In this document: positions 1 through 5,307 of the stretch, piece by piece | Layout: each line of letters starts with the position of its first letter | Numbering within the stretch: position 1 is the first letter of the stretch | From: an uncultured Bacillota bacterium | GTDB lineage: Bacteria > Bacillota > Clostridia > Peptostreptococcales > Anaerovoracaceae | Direction: 5' to 3' | Length of the DNA stretch: 5,315 nt | NCBI GenBank assembly: GCA_946408315.1 | Contig: CAMJRV010000205.1 | Span: 1-5,315 of the forward strand | Position numbers and translations under genes: made by a program | The notes under the pieces: model-generated | Databases searched by the model: none | Told to the model about the DNA's origin: nothing | The model's input: the letters and a program-made list of their open reading frames with translations, nothing else

Positions 1-708
1 ATCCCGAGAAATGCCCGTGGTCCCGATGATATTGCCGTAATCGTTAAAAACCGGGCTCTTAAAGACTTCATTCCATTTTCCGTTTTCATTTTTTTCTTCA
101 AAATGGACCTTTTTCCGCTTGGTGATAATGTCGATATCGCCAAAGAGGAAGGTATCAGCCTGAGCTTTCGAAAATATCTCGAAATCATATTTTCCTATGA
201 CGTCCTCTTTCAGACAGTCGTATTGATCTTCAAAAGACTTGTTTACTGCCATATATCTGCCCTGCAGGTCCTTGAACCAGGCGACGAAGGGCAGATTGTC
301 CAGGATGACCTGCATCTGCGATATGGGTTTTATGGAACTGTCGGTCTCGATTACGTCAAAGATGATGGAATGTATGTATTTCTTGTTATTCAGCGTGATT
401 GCGCTGGAATTGACTCTGACATTTTTGAGTTCTCCGGTAGAAATCCGGTGCTTGGCGGCGAAACTGTTCTTTACATGGGAAGCGGCTAAATTAATTTGAG
501 TGTAGACTTGATCCGGCCTTATCATGCTCAGATCGGTAACCTTCTTTTCAAGGAGTTCCTGATAGCTGTACTTGTAAAAAGTACATGCGGCGTAGTTGGC
601 GTCTGCGATCTGCAATGTTTCATAATCGATGATCAGCATGACGGAAACATTGTTTTGAAAGAAGGCATTATAAAATTTGTCATCTTCATTTTGAAAATTG
701 ACCCCCAT
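1..708 (-). CDS. PAS-domain sensor protein, N-terminal part (runs off the left edge)
   Basis: Reading the minus strand from the ATG at 708-706 gives 236 codons with no stop before the window ends, so this is the N-terminal part of a longer protein. Two PAS-like domains are visible. The first covers roughly residues 12-125, with an LIIDYETLQIADANYAA core near residues 25-41. The second starts near residue 131 (MQVILDNLPFVAWFKDLQG) and reaches a typical PAC-type end, GNIIGTTGISRD, at 225-236. There is no signal peptide or membrane segment, so the visible part looks cytoplasmic. PAS domains sense ligands, redox state or partner proteins, and such tandem arrays usually precede a histidine kinase, GGDEF/EAL or sigma-54 activator module; which one lies off the edge cannot be told. 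A GAGG about 10 nt before the ATG can serve as ribosome binding site. The gene is more AT-rich than the hyd genes (about 43% GC in the line 541-600 against about 62% in 1141-1200, counted by hand). A link to the hydrogenase is not shown. Confidence 0.85.
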   Translation of the reverse strand, partial: MGVNFQNEDDKFYNAFFQNNVSVMLIIDYETLQIADANYAACTFYKYSYQELLEKKVTDLSMIRPDQVYTQINLAASHVKNSFAAKHRISTGELKNVRVNSSAITLNNKKYIHSIIFDVIETDSSIKPISQMQVILDNLPFVAWFKDLQGRYMAVNKSFEDQYDCLKEDVIGKYDFEIFSKAQADTFLFGDIDIITKRKKVHFEEKNENGKWNEVFKSPVFNDYGNIIGTTGISRD

Positions 709-766
709 ATCTCTTTTTCCTCTATTCCTCGTACAAATACCTCATTGATTTTCAAAATTCTACATA

Positions 767-775
767 ATTATATCA
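767..775 (-). promoter_or_regulatory. Probable extended -10 promoter of the PAS gene
   Basis: The minus strand reads TGATATAAT here, a perfect TATAAT hexamer with the TGn extension of an extended -10 promoter. No good -35 hexamer is seen 16-18 bp upstream, which fits an extended -10 type. Transcription would start near 760, giving a leader of about 50 nt before the ATG at 708. It implies that the PAS gene is transcribed separately from the hyd operon. The assignment is from sequence match only, and AT-rich DNA produces such matches by chance. Confidence 0.5.
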
Positions 776-789
776 AAGATTAGACCAAT

Positions 790-849
790 AAGGTGACGTT
801 TCGATCAACAAAGTCACGCTTTAATCGACAGAAGATGACAAAGGATCGC
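790..849. repeat. Degenerate 20-bp repeats with inverted symmetry; possible solo transposon end or hairpin
   Basis: Three 20-bp segments (790-809, 810-829, 830-849) follow each other; the first two match at 14 of 20 positions and the third only loosely. The first two also form an imperfect inverted repeat. On the minus strand AAG-GTGAC-TTT pairs with AAA-GTCAC-CTT across an 8-nt loop, with one bulged base in each arm (790-821). Read on the minus strand from 840, the block begins TGTCATC and continues with TGTC and GTGAC/GTCAC motifs at spaced intervals. That layout recalls the multi-site ends of IS21/Tn7-type DDE transposons, which start with TG. No transposase is nearby. No run of T follows the hairpin on the minus strand, so it is a poor intrinsic terminator for hydF. 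Which reading is correct is open. Confidence 0.4.
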
Positions 850-860
850 GGCAATTGGGT

Positions 861-2186
861 CTAGAATTTCAAAATCGGAGAGATGCACCGGTCCAGGATG
901 CCCTGCATGTATGCGATGAGGACGCCGTAGTTGGTAACGGAAATCTCTTGATCCTCGGCGCACTGAAGCCGGTATTTCACTTCTCGCTCGTTGAGCATGC
1001 AGCCTCCGCAGTGGACGACCAGTTTCAGCCCATTTAAGTCTTCCGGGAACTCGGTTCCGCTGGAAAATCGGAATTTGAGGTCTTTCCCCGTGTACTGCTG
1101 AATCCAGCGAGGCAGTTTTTTTGTTCCGATATCGTCACACTGCCTGTGATGGGTGCAGCCCTCCGCGATCAGGACCGTATCTCCGTCCTGCAATCGTTCC
1201 AGGGCAGACGCTCCCCTGACCGCCAGACCGAGGTTGCCTTTGTGCCGGGCAAACAGGATGGAAAAGGAAGTCAGCGGGACATCCTCCGGCGTTTCAGAAG
1301 ATACCCTGGCGAAAACCTGGCTGTCGGTGATGACGATGCGGGGCTTTTTCCCGAGGGTCTCCAAGACTTCCGTGAGCCCGGTTTCCTTGACGACGATGGC
1401 GGCTGCGCCGGCTTCCAGCACATCTCTGATGGTCTGCTGCTGGGGCAGGATCAGGCGGCCTTTCGGGGCTGCTGAGTCGATGGGAACGACCAGGACCACA
1501 AAGTCCCCCGGGGAAAGCAGGTCGGCGACGATGGGGTATTGAGACAGACCGGCCGGGACCAGCTTTGCGATCCGTTCCTTCAGTTCCTGTATATTTTCTC
1601 CCGTCACCGAACTGACCTGGAGGATATTTTCCGATGGAAGCTCCTCCGTGGAAAGGCCTCTTGCGCCGGTGGCCGCCCGCTCAAAGGCCGCTGTCTGTTC
1701 AAAAAACGCTTGATCAGGGGCCGCCGCCCGCTCAGAAGCCGCTGTTTGCTCAAAGGCCGCCGCCCGTTCAGAATCCAACGCCTGTTGGTTGACGAGATCA
1801 ATTTTATTGTAAACAACCAGGAAAGGAATGTTCTTTTGCCGAAAGCGGCGGATCATACCGAAATCCTCTGCTGTCATACCCAATGTGGCGTCAACCACGA
1901 GGACGGCGAGATCCGTCTTGTTCAAAACCTGATAACCCTTCTGGACCCTGAGCTTTCCCAGATCCCCTTCGTCATCGAGCCCCGGCGTGTCGATCATCAT
2001 GACGGGACCGAGGGGCAGAAGCTCCATTGCCTTATAGACAGGGTCCGTCGTCGTGCCCTTGACCTCGGAAACGATGGACAGGCTTTGTCCCGTGACGGCG
2101 TTGACGACGCTGGATTTCCCGGCGTTCCGCTTTCCGAAGAAAGCGATATGGATTCGGTCGGAGGCTGGTGTGCTGTTTAAACTCAT
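861..2186 (-). CDS. hydF: [FeFe]-hydrogenase H-cluster maturation GTPase HydF
   Basis: HydF is the scaffold on which the [2Fe] precursor of the H-cluster is completed before transfer to apo-HydA; it acts in the cytoplasm with HydE and HydG. The N-terminal half is an Era-like GTPase domain: G1 GKRNAGKS (residues 18-25), G2 region GTTTDPV (44-50), G3 DTPG (66-69), G4 NKID (127-130) and G5 VSSV (191-194). The middle is the dimerisation domain, with the typical VVPIDSAAPKGRLILPQ stretch near 232-248. The C-terminal cluster domain has C344-T-H346 and H392-C-G-G-C396, the CxH...HCxxC iron-sulfur ligand set of HydF. At 441 residues it is longer than the usual 400 or so. The excess is an Ala/Glu-rich hexapeptide repeat between G4 and G5, listed separately. 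The ATG is fixed by AAGGAGG 8 nt upstream, and only 17 nt separate it from the hydG stop, so the two are cotranscribed. The stop is TAG at 863-861. All key motifs are intact. Confidence 0.97.
   Translation of the reverse strand: MSLNSTPASDRIHIAFFGKRNAGKSSVVNAVTGQSLSIVSEVKGTTTDPVYKAMELLPLGPVMMIDTPGLDDEGDLGKLRVQKGYQVLNKTDLAVLVVDATLGMTAEDFGMIRRFRQKNIPFLVVYNKIDLVNQQALDSERAAAFEQTAASERAAAPDQAFFEQTAAFERAATGARGLSTEELPSENILQVSSVTGENIQELKERIAKLVPAGLSQYPIVADLLSPGDFVVLVVPIDSAAPKGRLILPQQQTIRDVLEAGAAAIVVKETGLTEVLETLGKKPRIVITDSQVFARVSSETPEDVPLTSFSILFARHKGNLGLAVRGASALERLQDGDTVLIAEGCTHHRQCDDIGTKKLPRWIQQYTGKDLKFRFSSGTEFPEDLNGLKLVVHCGGCMLNEREVKYRLQCAEDQEISVTNYGVLIAYMQGILDRCISPILKF
1668..1772 (-). repeat. 18-bp tandem repeat inside hydF (hexapeptide repeats)
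   Basis: Residues 139-173 of HydF consist of six consecutive units on the pattern [SF]-E-[RQ]-[AT]-A-A, five of six residues and one (PDQAF) of five. At DNA level the units are 18 bp and related (for instance TCTGAACGGGCGGCGGCC and TCTGAGCGGGCGGCGGCC); a larger 51-bp periodicity is also visible between the starts at 1672 and 1723. The block keeps the reading frame and lies between the G4 and G5 motifs. Compared with my recollection of Thermotoga maritima HydF, the G4-to-G5 interval is about 60 residues instead of about 23. The composition favours a solvent-exposed helix. Confidence 0.88.
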
Positions 2187-2194
2187 AATTTGTT

Positions 2195-2201
2195 CCTCCT
2201 T
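2195..2201 (-). promoter_or_regulatory. hydF ribosome binding site
   Basis: AAGGAGG on the minus strand, 8 nt before the hydF ATG and just after the hydG stop codon. It sets the hydF start and suggests efficient translation right after hydG. Confidence 0.9.
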
Positions 2202-2203
2202 CC

Positions 2204-3628
2204 CTACAGCCTGAAATCCCGGCTGCCGGCCCTGATCTTTTCCAGGTTATCGATCACGATGTTCCGGACCTTTTCTCTCGGAACGTTGTTGATCTCCTTT
2301 GCAATCAGCGCTTCTCCCAGTTCCTTTGTCTCCGGGGACGCATAATCTTCCAGATATTCTTTGAGAGTCATCAGGGCATTGGGATGACAGCAGTTCTGGA
2401 TTTCGCCATTCTTGGAAAGAGCCATAAACCGGTCGCCGGTGCGCCCTTCCCGGTAGCAGGCGGTGCAGAAGCTGGGGATATAGCCCAGCCGCATCAGCCA
2501 TTGAACGATTTCGTCCAGCGTCCTCTTGTCCTCTACGTCAAACTGCTCCGAACATTCCTCTTCCGGCTCCGGCTCGACGTAGCCGCCCACGCTGGTCCTG
2601 GAAGCGCCGCTGATCTGGGAAACGCCGAGATGCAGCACCTTCTCCCGGCAGGCTTTGCTCTCTCTTGTGGAGACGATCATTCCCGTGTAGGGAACGGCGA
2701 TGCGGATGCAGGCGACGATTTTGGCAAAGGTGTCATCGCTGATCCCGTTGCTGAAGGAATCCGGGTCGATGTCGTCGGCGTGACGGATCCTCGGAACACT
2801 GATCGTGTGCGGACCGACGCCGCAGGCTGCTTCCAGATGCTCGCCGTGCATTAAAAGACCCACGAAGTCGTAACGGTAAAGCTCAAGACCGAACAGGACG
2901 CCGAGGCCCACATCGTCGATGCCGCCTTCCATAGCCCGATCCATCGCTTCCGTGTGCCATGCATAATCGTGCTTCGGCCCGGTGGGATGGAGCGACTCGT
3001 AGCTTTCCTTGTTATATGTCTCCTGAAATAGGATGTATGTTCCGATCTCCGCTTCCCTCAGCTTTCTGTAGTTTTCGACGGTGGTGGCGGCGATGTTCAC
3101 GTTGACTCTCCGAATGGCCCCGTTCTTATGCTGAATGCCGTATATGGTTCTGACGCTCTCCAGGACGTAGTCGATGGGATTGTTGACCGGATCTTCGCCC
3201 ACCTCGATGGCGAGACGCTTGTGACCCATATCCTGGAGGGCGATCACCTCTTTTCGGATCTCCTCCTGGGTCAGTTTTTTTCGGGAGATATTCTTATTTT
3301 TCGTATGGTAAGGACAGTAAACGCAGCCGTTGATGCAGTAATTGGAAAGATAGAGAGGGGCAAACATCACGATGCGGTTTCCGTAGATATCCTTTTTCAT
3401 CTGTTCTGCAAGGGCGTAAATTTCCTGATTCTTATCTTCCAGCCGGCAGTCCAGCAGGACGGCGGCCTCCCGGTGGGACAGACCTTGCCGCAGGCGGGCC
3501 TTTTCCAGAATTTCGTCGATCAGCTTTCGATTGTCTTGATTGGCCTCGGCGTAGGCCAGAGTTTCCAGGATCTCCTCATGGGAGATAAACTCTTCCGCCT
3601 TGGGTGATGTTATATTATACATTTTCAT
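2204..3628 (-). CDS. hydG: [FeFe]-hydrogenase H-cluster radical SAM maturase HydG (tyrosine lyase)
   Basis: HydG cleaves tyrosine by radical SAM chemistry, giving p-cresol and dehydroglycine. From the latter come the CO and CN ligands of the H-cluster, which are released on an iron-cysteine synthon. From the ATG at 3628 the protein has 474 residues, the usual family length. The radical SAM cluster motif is C98-INGC102-VYC105 (CX3CX2C) in SNYCINGCVYCPYH. The HydG-specific second cluster near the C-terminus is C388-TAC391 followed by C414 (CX2CX22C), which carries the dangler iron site. HydG- and ThiH-like landmarks include the QETYNKESYESLHPTGPKHD region and SVPRIRHADDID. An in-frame TTG at 3760 would add 44 residues coded entirely by the upstream repeat, but those residues are not HydG-like. 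AAGGAGG 5 nt before the ATG at 3628 fixes the start; a second ATG at 3622 is a less well spaced alternative. The stop is TAG at 2206-2204. The gene follows hydE after 259 bp of repeat DNA and precedes hydF by 17 nt. Confidence 0.97.
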   Translation of the reverse strand: MKMYNITSPKAEEFISHEEILETLAYAEANQDNRKLIDEILEKARLRQGLSHREAAVLLDCRLEDKNQEIYALAEQMKKDIYGNRIVMFAPLYLSNYCINGCVYCPYHTKNKNISRKKLTQEEIRKEVIALQDMGHKRLAIEVGEDPVNNPIDYVLESVRTIYGIQHKNGAIRRVNVNIAATTVENYRKLREAEIGTYILFQETYNKESYESLHPTGPKHDYAWHTEAMDRAMEGGIDDVGLGVLFGLELYRYDFVGLLMHGEHLEAACGVGPHTISVPRIRHADDIDPDSFSNGISDDTFAKIVACIRIAVPYTGMIVSTRESKACREKVLHLGVSQISGASRTSVGGYVEPEPEEECSEQFDVEDKRTLDEIVQWLMRLGYIPSFCTACYREGRTGDRFMALSKNGEIQNCCHPNALMTLKEYLEDYASPETKELGEALIAKEINNVPREKVRNIVIDNLEKIRAGSRDFRL

Positions 3629-3633
3629 TCCCT

Positions 3634-3640
3634 CCTCCTT
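3634..3640 (-). promoter_or_regulatory. hydG ribosome binding site (decides the start)
   Basis: AAGGAGGAGGGA precedes the ATG at 3628 on the minus strand, with the AAGGAGG core 5 nt away. It lies in the short unique stretch between the repeat element and hydG. It is the main reason to reject the longer, TTG-started reading of hydG. Confidence 0.9.
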
Positions 3641-3645
3641 GCTTG

Positions 3646-3769
3646 TTAAAATTCCGTATTGCCGCGTCGCTGCCATCCTCAGGCTCGATAGCGTATGTCT
3701 GTATACGCGTCTCTCGCCTTCGTCCGGTGCGCCTTGCACTACGAAATTTTTCCTGCGCAATCTTAACGA
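3646..3769. repeat. Intergenic tandem element, copy 1 (124 bp)
   Basis: On the + strand this copy starts TTAAAATTCCGTATTGCCGC and ends CAATCTTAACGA. It matches copy 2 with five substitutions and one single-base length difference. It contains a perfect 6-bp inverted repeat GCGTAT / ATACGC around a 6-nt loop (3691-3708). On the minus strand there is also a smaller hairpin GTGC-AAGGC-GCAC. Near the ends, ATTGCGC and GCGGCAAT form an imperfect inverted pair. The minus strand is open in the frame that runs into hydG, reading ...SLRMAATRQYGIL..., which creates a false N-terminal extension. No gene is supported in it. Confidence 0.93.
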
Positions 3770-3894
3770 TTAAAATTCCGTATTGCCGCGTTGCTGCCAT
3801 CCTCAGGCTCGATAGCGTATGTCTGTATACGCGTCTCTCGCCTCCGTCCGGCGCGCCTTGCACTACGAAATTTTCCCTGCGCAATCTTTAACGG
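3770..3894. repeat. Intergenic tandem element, copy 2 (125 bp)
   Basis: This copy directly abuts copy 1 and has the same start, end and GCGTAT / ATACGC hairpin (3815-3832). In the small hairpin, GCAC of copy 1 is GCGC here, which turns a U-A pair into a U-G wobble and keeps the stem. Its high-coordinate end contains the TAA stop codon of hydE (3890-3888). Because the unit is 124-125 bp, not a multiple of three, the copies are read in different frames, yet no stop interrupts either of two minus-strand frames across most of the unit. Confidence 0.93.
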
Positions 3895-5021
3895 TTAAAA
3901 TTCCGTATTGCCGCGTCGTCGGCCTGTTTGGAATCGCTGTCGAACTTTCTGGAATCGCCGCCGACCTGTTTGGAATCGCCGCGATCGACCACGATCTGAT
4001 ATCCGATGCCGCTGATCCTCCTGTCGATACAGCCCCGACATTCGGCGGCTTCGTCGCCGGTGCATATCTTATTATCGTACAGCATATATTTGTCCCTGAC
4101 TTCCACAGGAGAAAGGTTCGGCATGACCACGTTGGCGCCGGCCAGAATTCCTTTTTCCCGTCCCAGGGGATCGATGGTGCCAAGGGCCGTCGTTGCAGGC
4201 AGCAGCACCGCGGGCAACATCAGCCGGATCAACCCCAGCAGGAAGAGAGTCAGCTCGGCAGTACCGCTTTCCTCCGCGGCAAAGGGCGTATCGTGATGGG
4301 CGATGAACGGACCGATTCCAACCATCTGCGGCTGAAGTTCATGAAGAAAGATCAAGTCTTTCGCCAGATGTTCCGAGGTCTGGCCGGGGGACCCGACCAT
4401 AAATCCGCAGCCGACCTCAAAGCCGATTTCTTTTAAGTCCATCAGACATTTTTTCCTTGCTTCAAAGGTCAGAACGGGAGGATGGAGCTTCCCGTAATGG
4501 GCCGGGTCGGCGGTTTCGTGCCGGAGAAGATACCGGTCGGCCCCGGCTTCGTAAAAGGACCGGTAGCTTTCATAGGAGCGCTCTCCGATGGAAAGGGTGA
4601 GGGCGCAGTCGGGAAAATGGGCTTTTATCGTCCGGATGATTTCCACAAGGACGTCGTCGCGGTAGAAGCCGTCCTCGCCTCCCTGAAGCACGAAGGTGCG
4701 GAACCCGAGACGATAGCCCTGTTCGCAGCAGGAAAGGATCTGGTCCTTTGTCAGACGGTACCGGGAAGCGCGGCCGTTGCTCTTTCTGATGCCGCAGTAA
4801 TAACAATCGTTTTTGCAGTAGTTGGTGAATTCTATGAGGCCTCTCAGATAAACGTCGTTTCCGTAATGTTCCTGGCGGATTCTTCGCGCCTTCTCAAACA
4901 GGCATTCGCTCAGCTCCGAAGTCCGGCCGTCGATGAGGGAAACGAATTCCTGTCCTGACAGGACGTGTTCCGCTTCCAGTTTGTCGATCAGATCTTTCAA
5001 TTGGTCAATCGCAGGATTCAT
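3888..5021 (-). CDS. hydE: [FeFe]-hydrogenase H-cluster radical SAM maturase HydE
   Basis: HydE is the radical SAM maturase that acts on the HydG-made Fe(CO)2(CN)-cysteine synthon on the path to the diiron core. The radical SAM motif is C69-KNDC73-YYC76 (CX3CX2C). Family landmarks follow in order: LQGGED (112-117), SIGE (144-147), YLLRHETA (164-171), MVGSPGQT (208-215), MVGIGPFI (233-240) and LPATTALGT (274-282). The optional second cluster motif C320-X7-C328-X2-C331 is also present. The length of 377 residues exceeds the usual 345-360 because of an atypical C-terminal tail. After about residue 347 come three seven-residue repeats (348-368) and then DAAIRNFNR, the last part coded by the intergenic element, with the TAA stop inside copy 2. 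The catalytic barrel is complete, so the enzyme should be functional. The ATG is supported by AAAGGAAG 6 nt upstream; the gap to the preceding regulator gene is only 13 nt and the site overlaps its stop codon, so translation is probably coupled. Confidence 0.97.
   Translation of the reverse strand: MNPAIDQLKDLIDKLEAEHVLSGQEFVSLIDGRTSELSECLFEKARRIRQEHYGNDVYLRGLIEFTNYCKNDCYYCGIRKSNGRASRYRLTKDQILSCCEQGYRLGFRTFVLQGGEDGFYRDDVLVEIIRTIKAHFPDCALTLSIGERSYESYRSFYEAGADRYLLRHETADPAHYGKLHPPVLTFEARKKCLMDLKEIGFEVGCGFMVGSPGQTSEHLAKDLIFLHELQPQMVGIGPFIAHHDTPFAAEESGTAELTLFLLGLIRLMLPAVLLPATTALGTIDPLGREKGILAGANVVMPNLSPVEVRDKYMLYDNKICTGDEAAECRGCIDRRISGIGYQIVVDRGDSKQVGGDSRKFDSDSKQADDAAIRNFNR
3895..3918. repeat. Partial third copy of the element, inside the hydE 3' end
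   Basis: The first 24 bp of the element (TTAAAATTCCGTATTGCCGC and four more bases) are repeated a third time in exact register with copies 1 and 2, then the match stops and the 21-bp hydE repeats begin. It codes the last residues of HydE (AAIRNFN) on the minus strand. The array therefore entered, or was captured by, the end of hydE. Confidence 0.9.
3918..3980 (-). repeat. 21-bp tandem repeat (three units) at the hydE 3' end
   Basis: Three abutting 21-bp units (3918-3938, 3939-3959, 3960-3980) share the core TGGAATCGC on the + strand. They code the heptapeptides GDSKQVG, GDSRKFD and SDSKQAD, HydE residues 348-368. Units 1 and 3 are the closest pair. The tail is hydrophilic and probably disordered, beyond the conserved fold. 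The partial third copy of the intergenic element begins directly next to it. Confidence 0.9.
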
Positions 5022-5027
5022 GTATCT

Positions 5028-5035
5028 CTTCCTTT
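5028..5035 (-). promoter_or_regulatory. hydE ribosome binding site overlapping the upstream stop codon
   Basis: AAAGGAAG on the minus strand, 6 nt before the hydE ATG. Its first base is the last base of the TGA stop of the preceding gene, an arrangement typical of translational coupling. Confidence 0.75.
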
Positions 5036-5307
5036 CACTCTGCCTGTTTGCCGGGCGGCGCCGCCGTTTTGGAGTAAATCGTCTTCGTGTTCACGCCGGG
5101 AAGCATTCCCAGCTTTCCTGAGAGGGAGCTGATCACATCGGCGGGGGCGTCTACGGCCACGCTGATGATGGATAAACCTCTCGCCGGGTGGGGGACGCCC
5201 ATGCGCCCGATGATGTATTCGGCGTGCTGGTGTAGCAATTGGTTTAATTTCTCGACCGAATCAAAGTTTTCCACGATGATTCCGATCAAAGCGACTCTTG
5301 ATTCCAT
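5035..5307 (-). CDS. TM1266-family iron-only hydrogenase system regulator-like protein
   Basis: A 90-residue cytoplasmic protein with the features of the TM1266 family: an N-terminal RVALIGIIVENFDSVEKLNQ strand-helix, a central IIGRMGVPHPARGLSIISVAVDA segment, and LSGKLGMLPGVNTKTIYSK near the C-terminus. The family has a small ACT/NikR-C-like ferredoxin fold and is found almost only next to [FeFe]-hydrogenase maturation genes, where it is called a putative regulator. It has no DNA-binding domain of its own, so how it would regulate is not known. The position directly upstream of hydE, with a 13-nt gap, fits that context. The ATG at 5307-5305 lies 8 nt from the window edge, so its ribosome binding site and the operon promoter cannot be judged. 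The family assignment is by recognition; regulatory function is inferred from context. Confidence 0.88.
   Translation of the reverse strand: MESRVALIGIIVENFDSVEKLNQLLHQHAEYIIGRMGVPHPARGLSIISVAVDAPADVISSLSGKLGMLPGVNTKTIYSKTAAPPGKQAE

Noticed and set aside
103..783. Plus-strand open frames over the PAS gene (128, 86 and 95 aa)
   Set aside because: The minus strand gives an uninterrupted reading with two recognisable PAS domains over the same bases, so these are shadows.
781..860. Classical intrinsic terminator after hydF
   Set aside because: The stem has two bulges and is not followed by a U-rich run in the hydF direction (it is followed by TATTGGTCTAATC), so a confident terminator call is not justified.
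1539..2180. 213-residue open frame on the + strand opposite hydF
   Set aside because: It is antisense to the conserved GTPase domain of hydF; such long antisense frames follow from the GC-rich codon pattern. It resembles no family and has no convincing ribosome binding site.
3629..3887. Riboswitch or separate promoter for hydG in the spacer
   Set aside because: The spacer is explained by the repeat copies; I see no known aptamer pattern and no convincing -35/-10 pair on the minus strand.
3604..3891. Open reading frames across the tandem element on both strands (95 aa on +, 89 aa on -)
   Set aside because: They consist of repeat copies read in shifting frames, start within the element or overlap the hydG ribosome binding site, and show no protein family features.
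3646..3918. CRISPR-like array
   Set aside because: The units are 124-125 bp, directly abutting and without variable spacers, so the layout is tandem duplication and not repeat-spacer.
3819..4436. 205-residue open frame on the + strand opposite hydE
   Set aside because: Its sequence is the antisense of HydE repeats and catalytic regions, with periodic GIA motifs that merely mirror the 21-bp repeat. No independent support.
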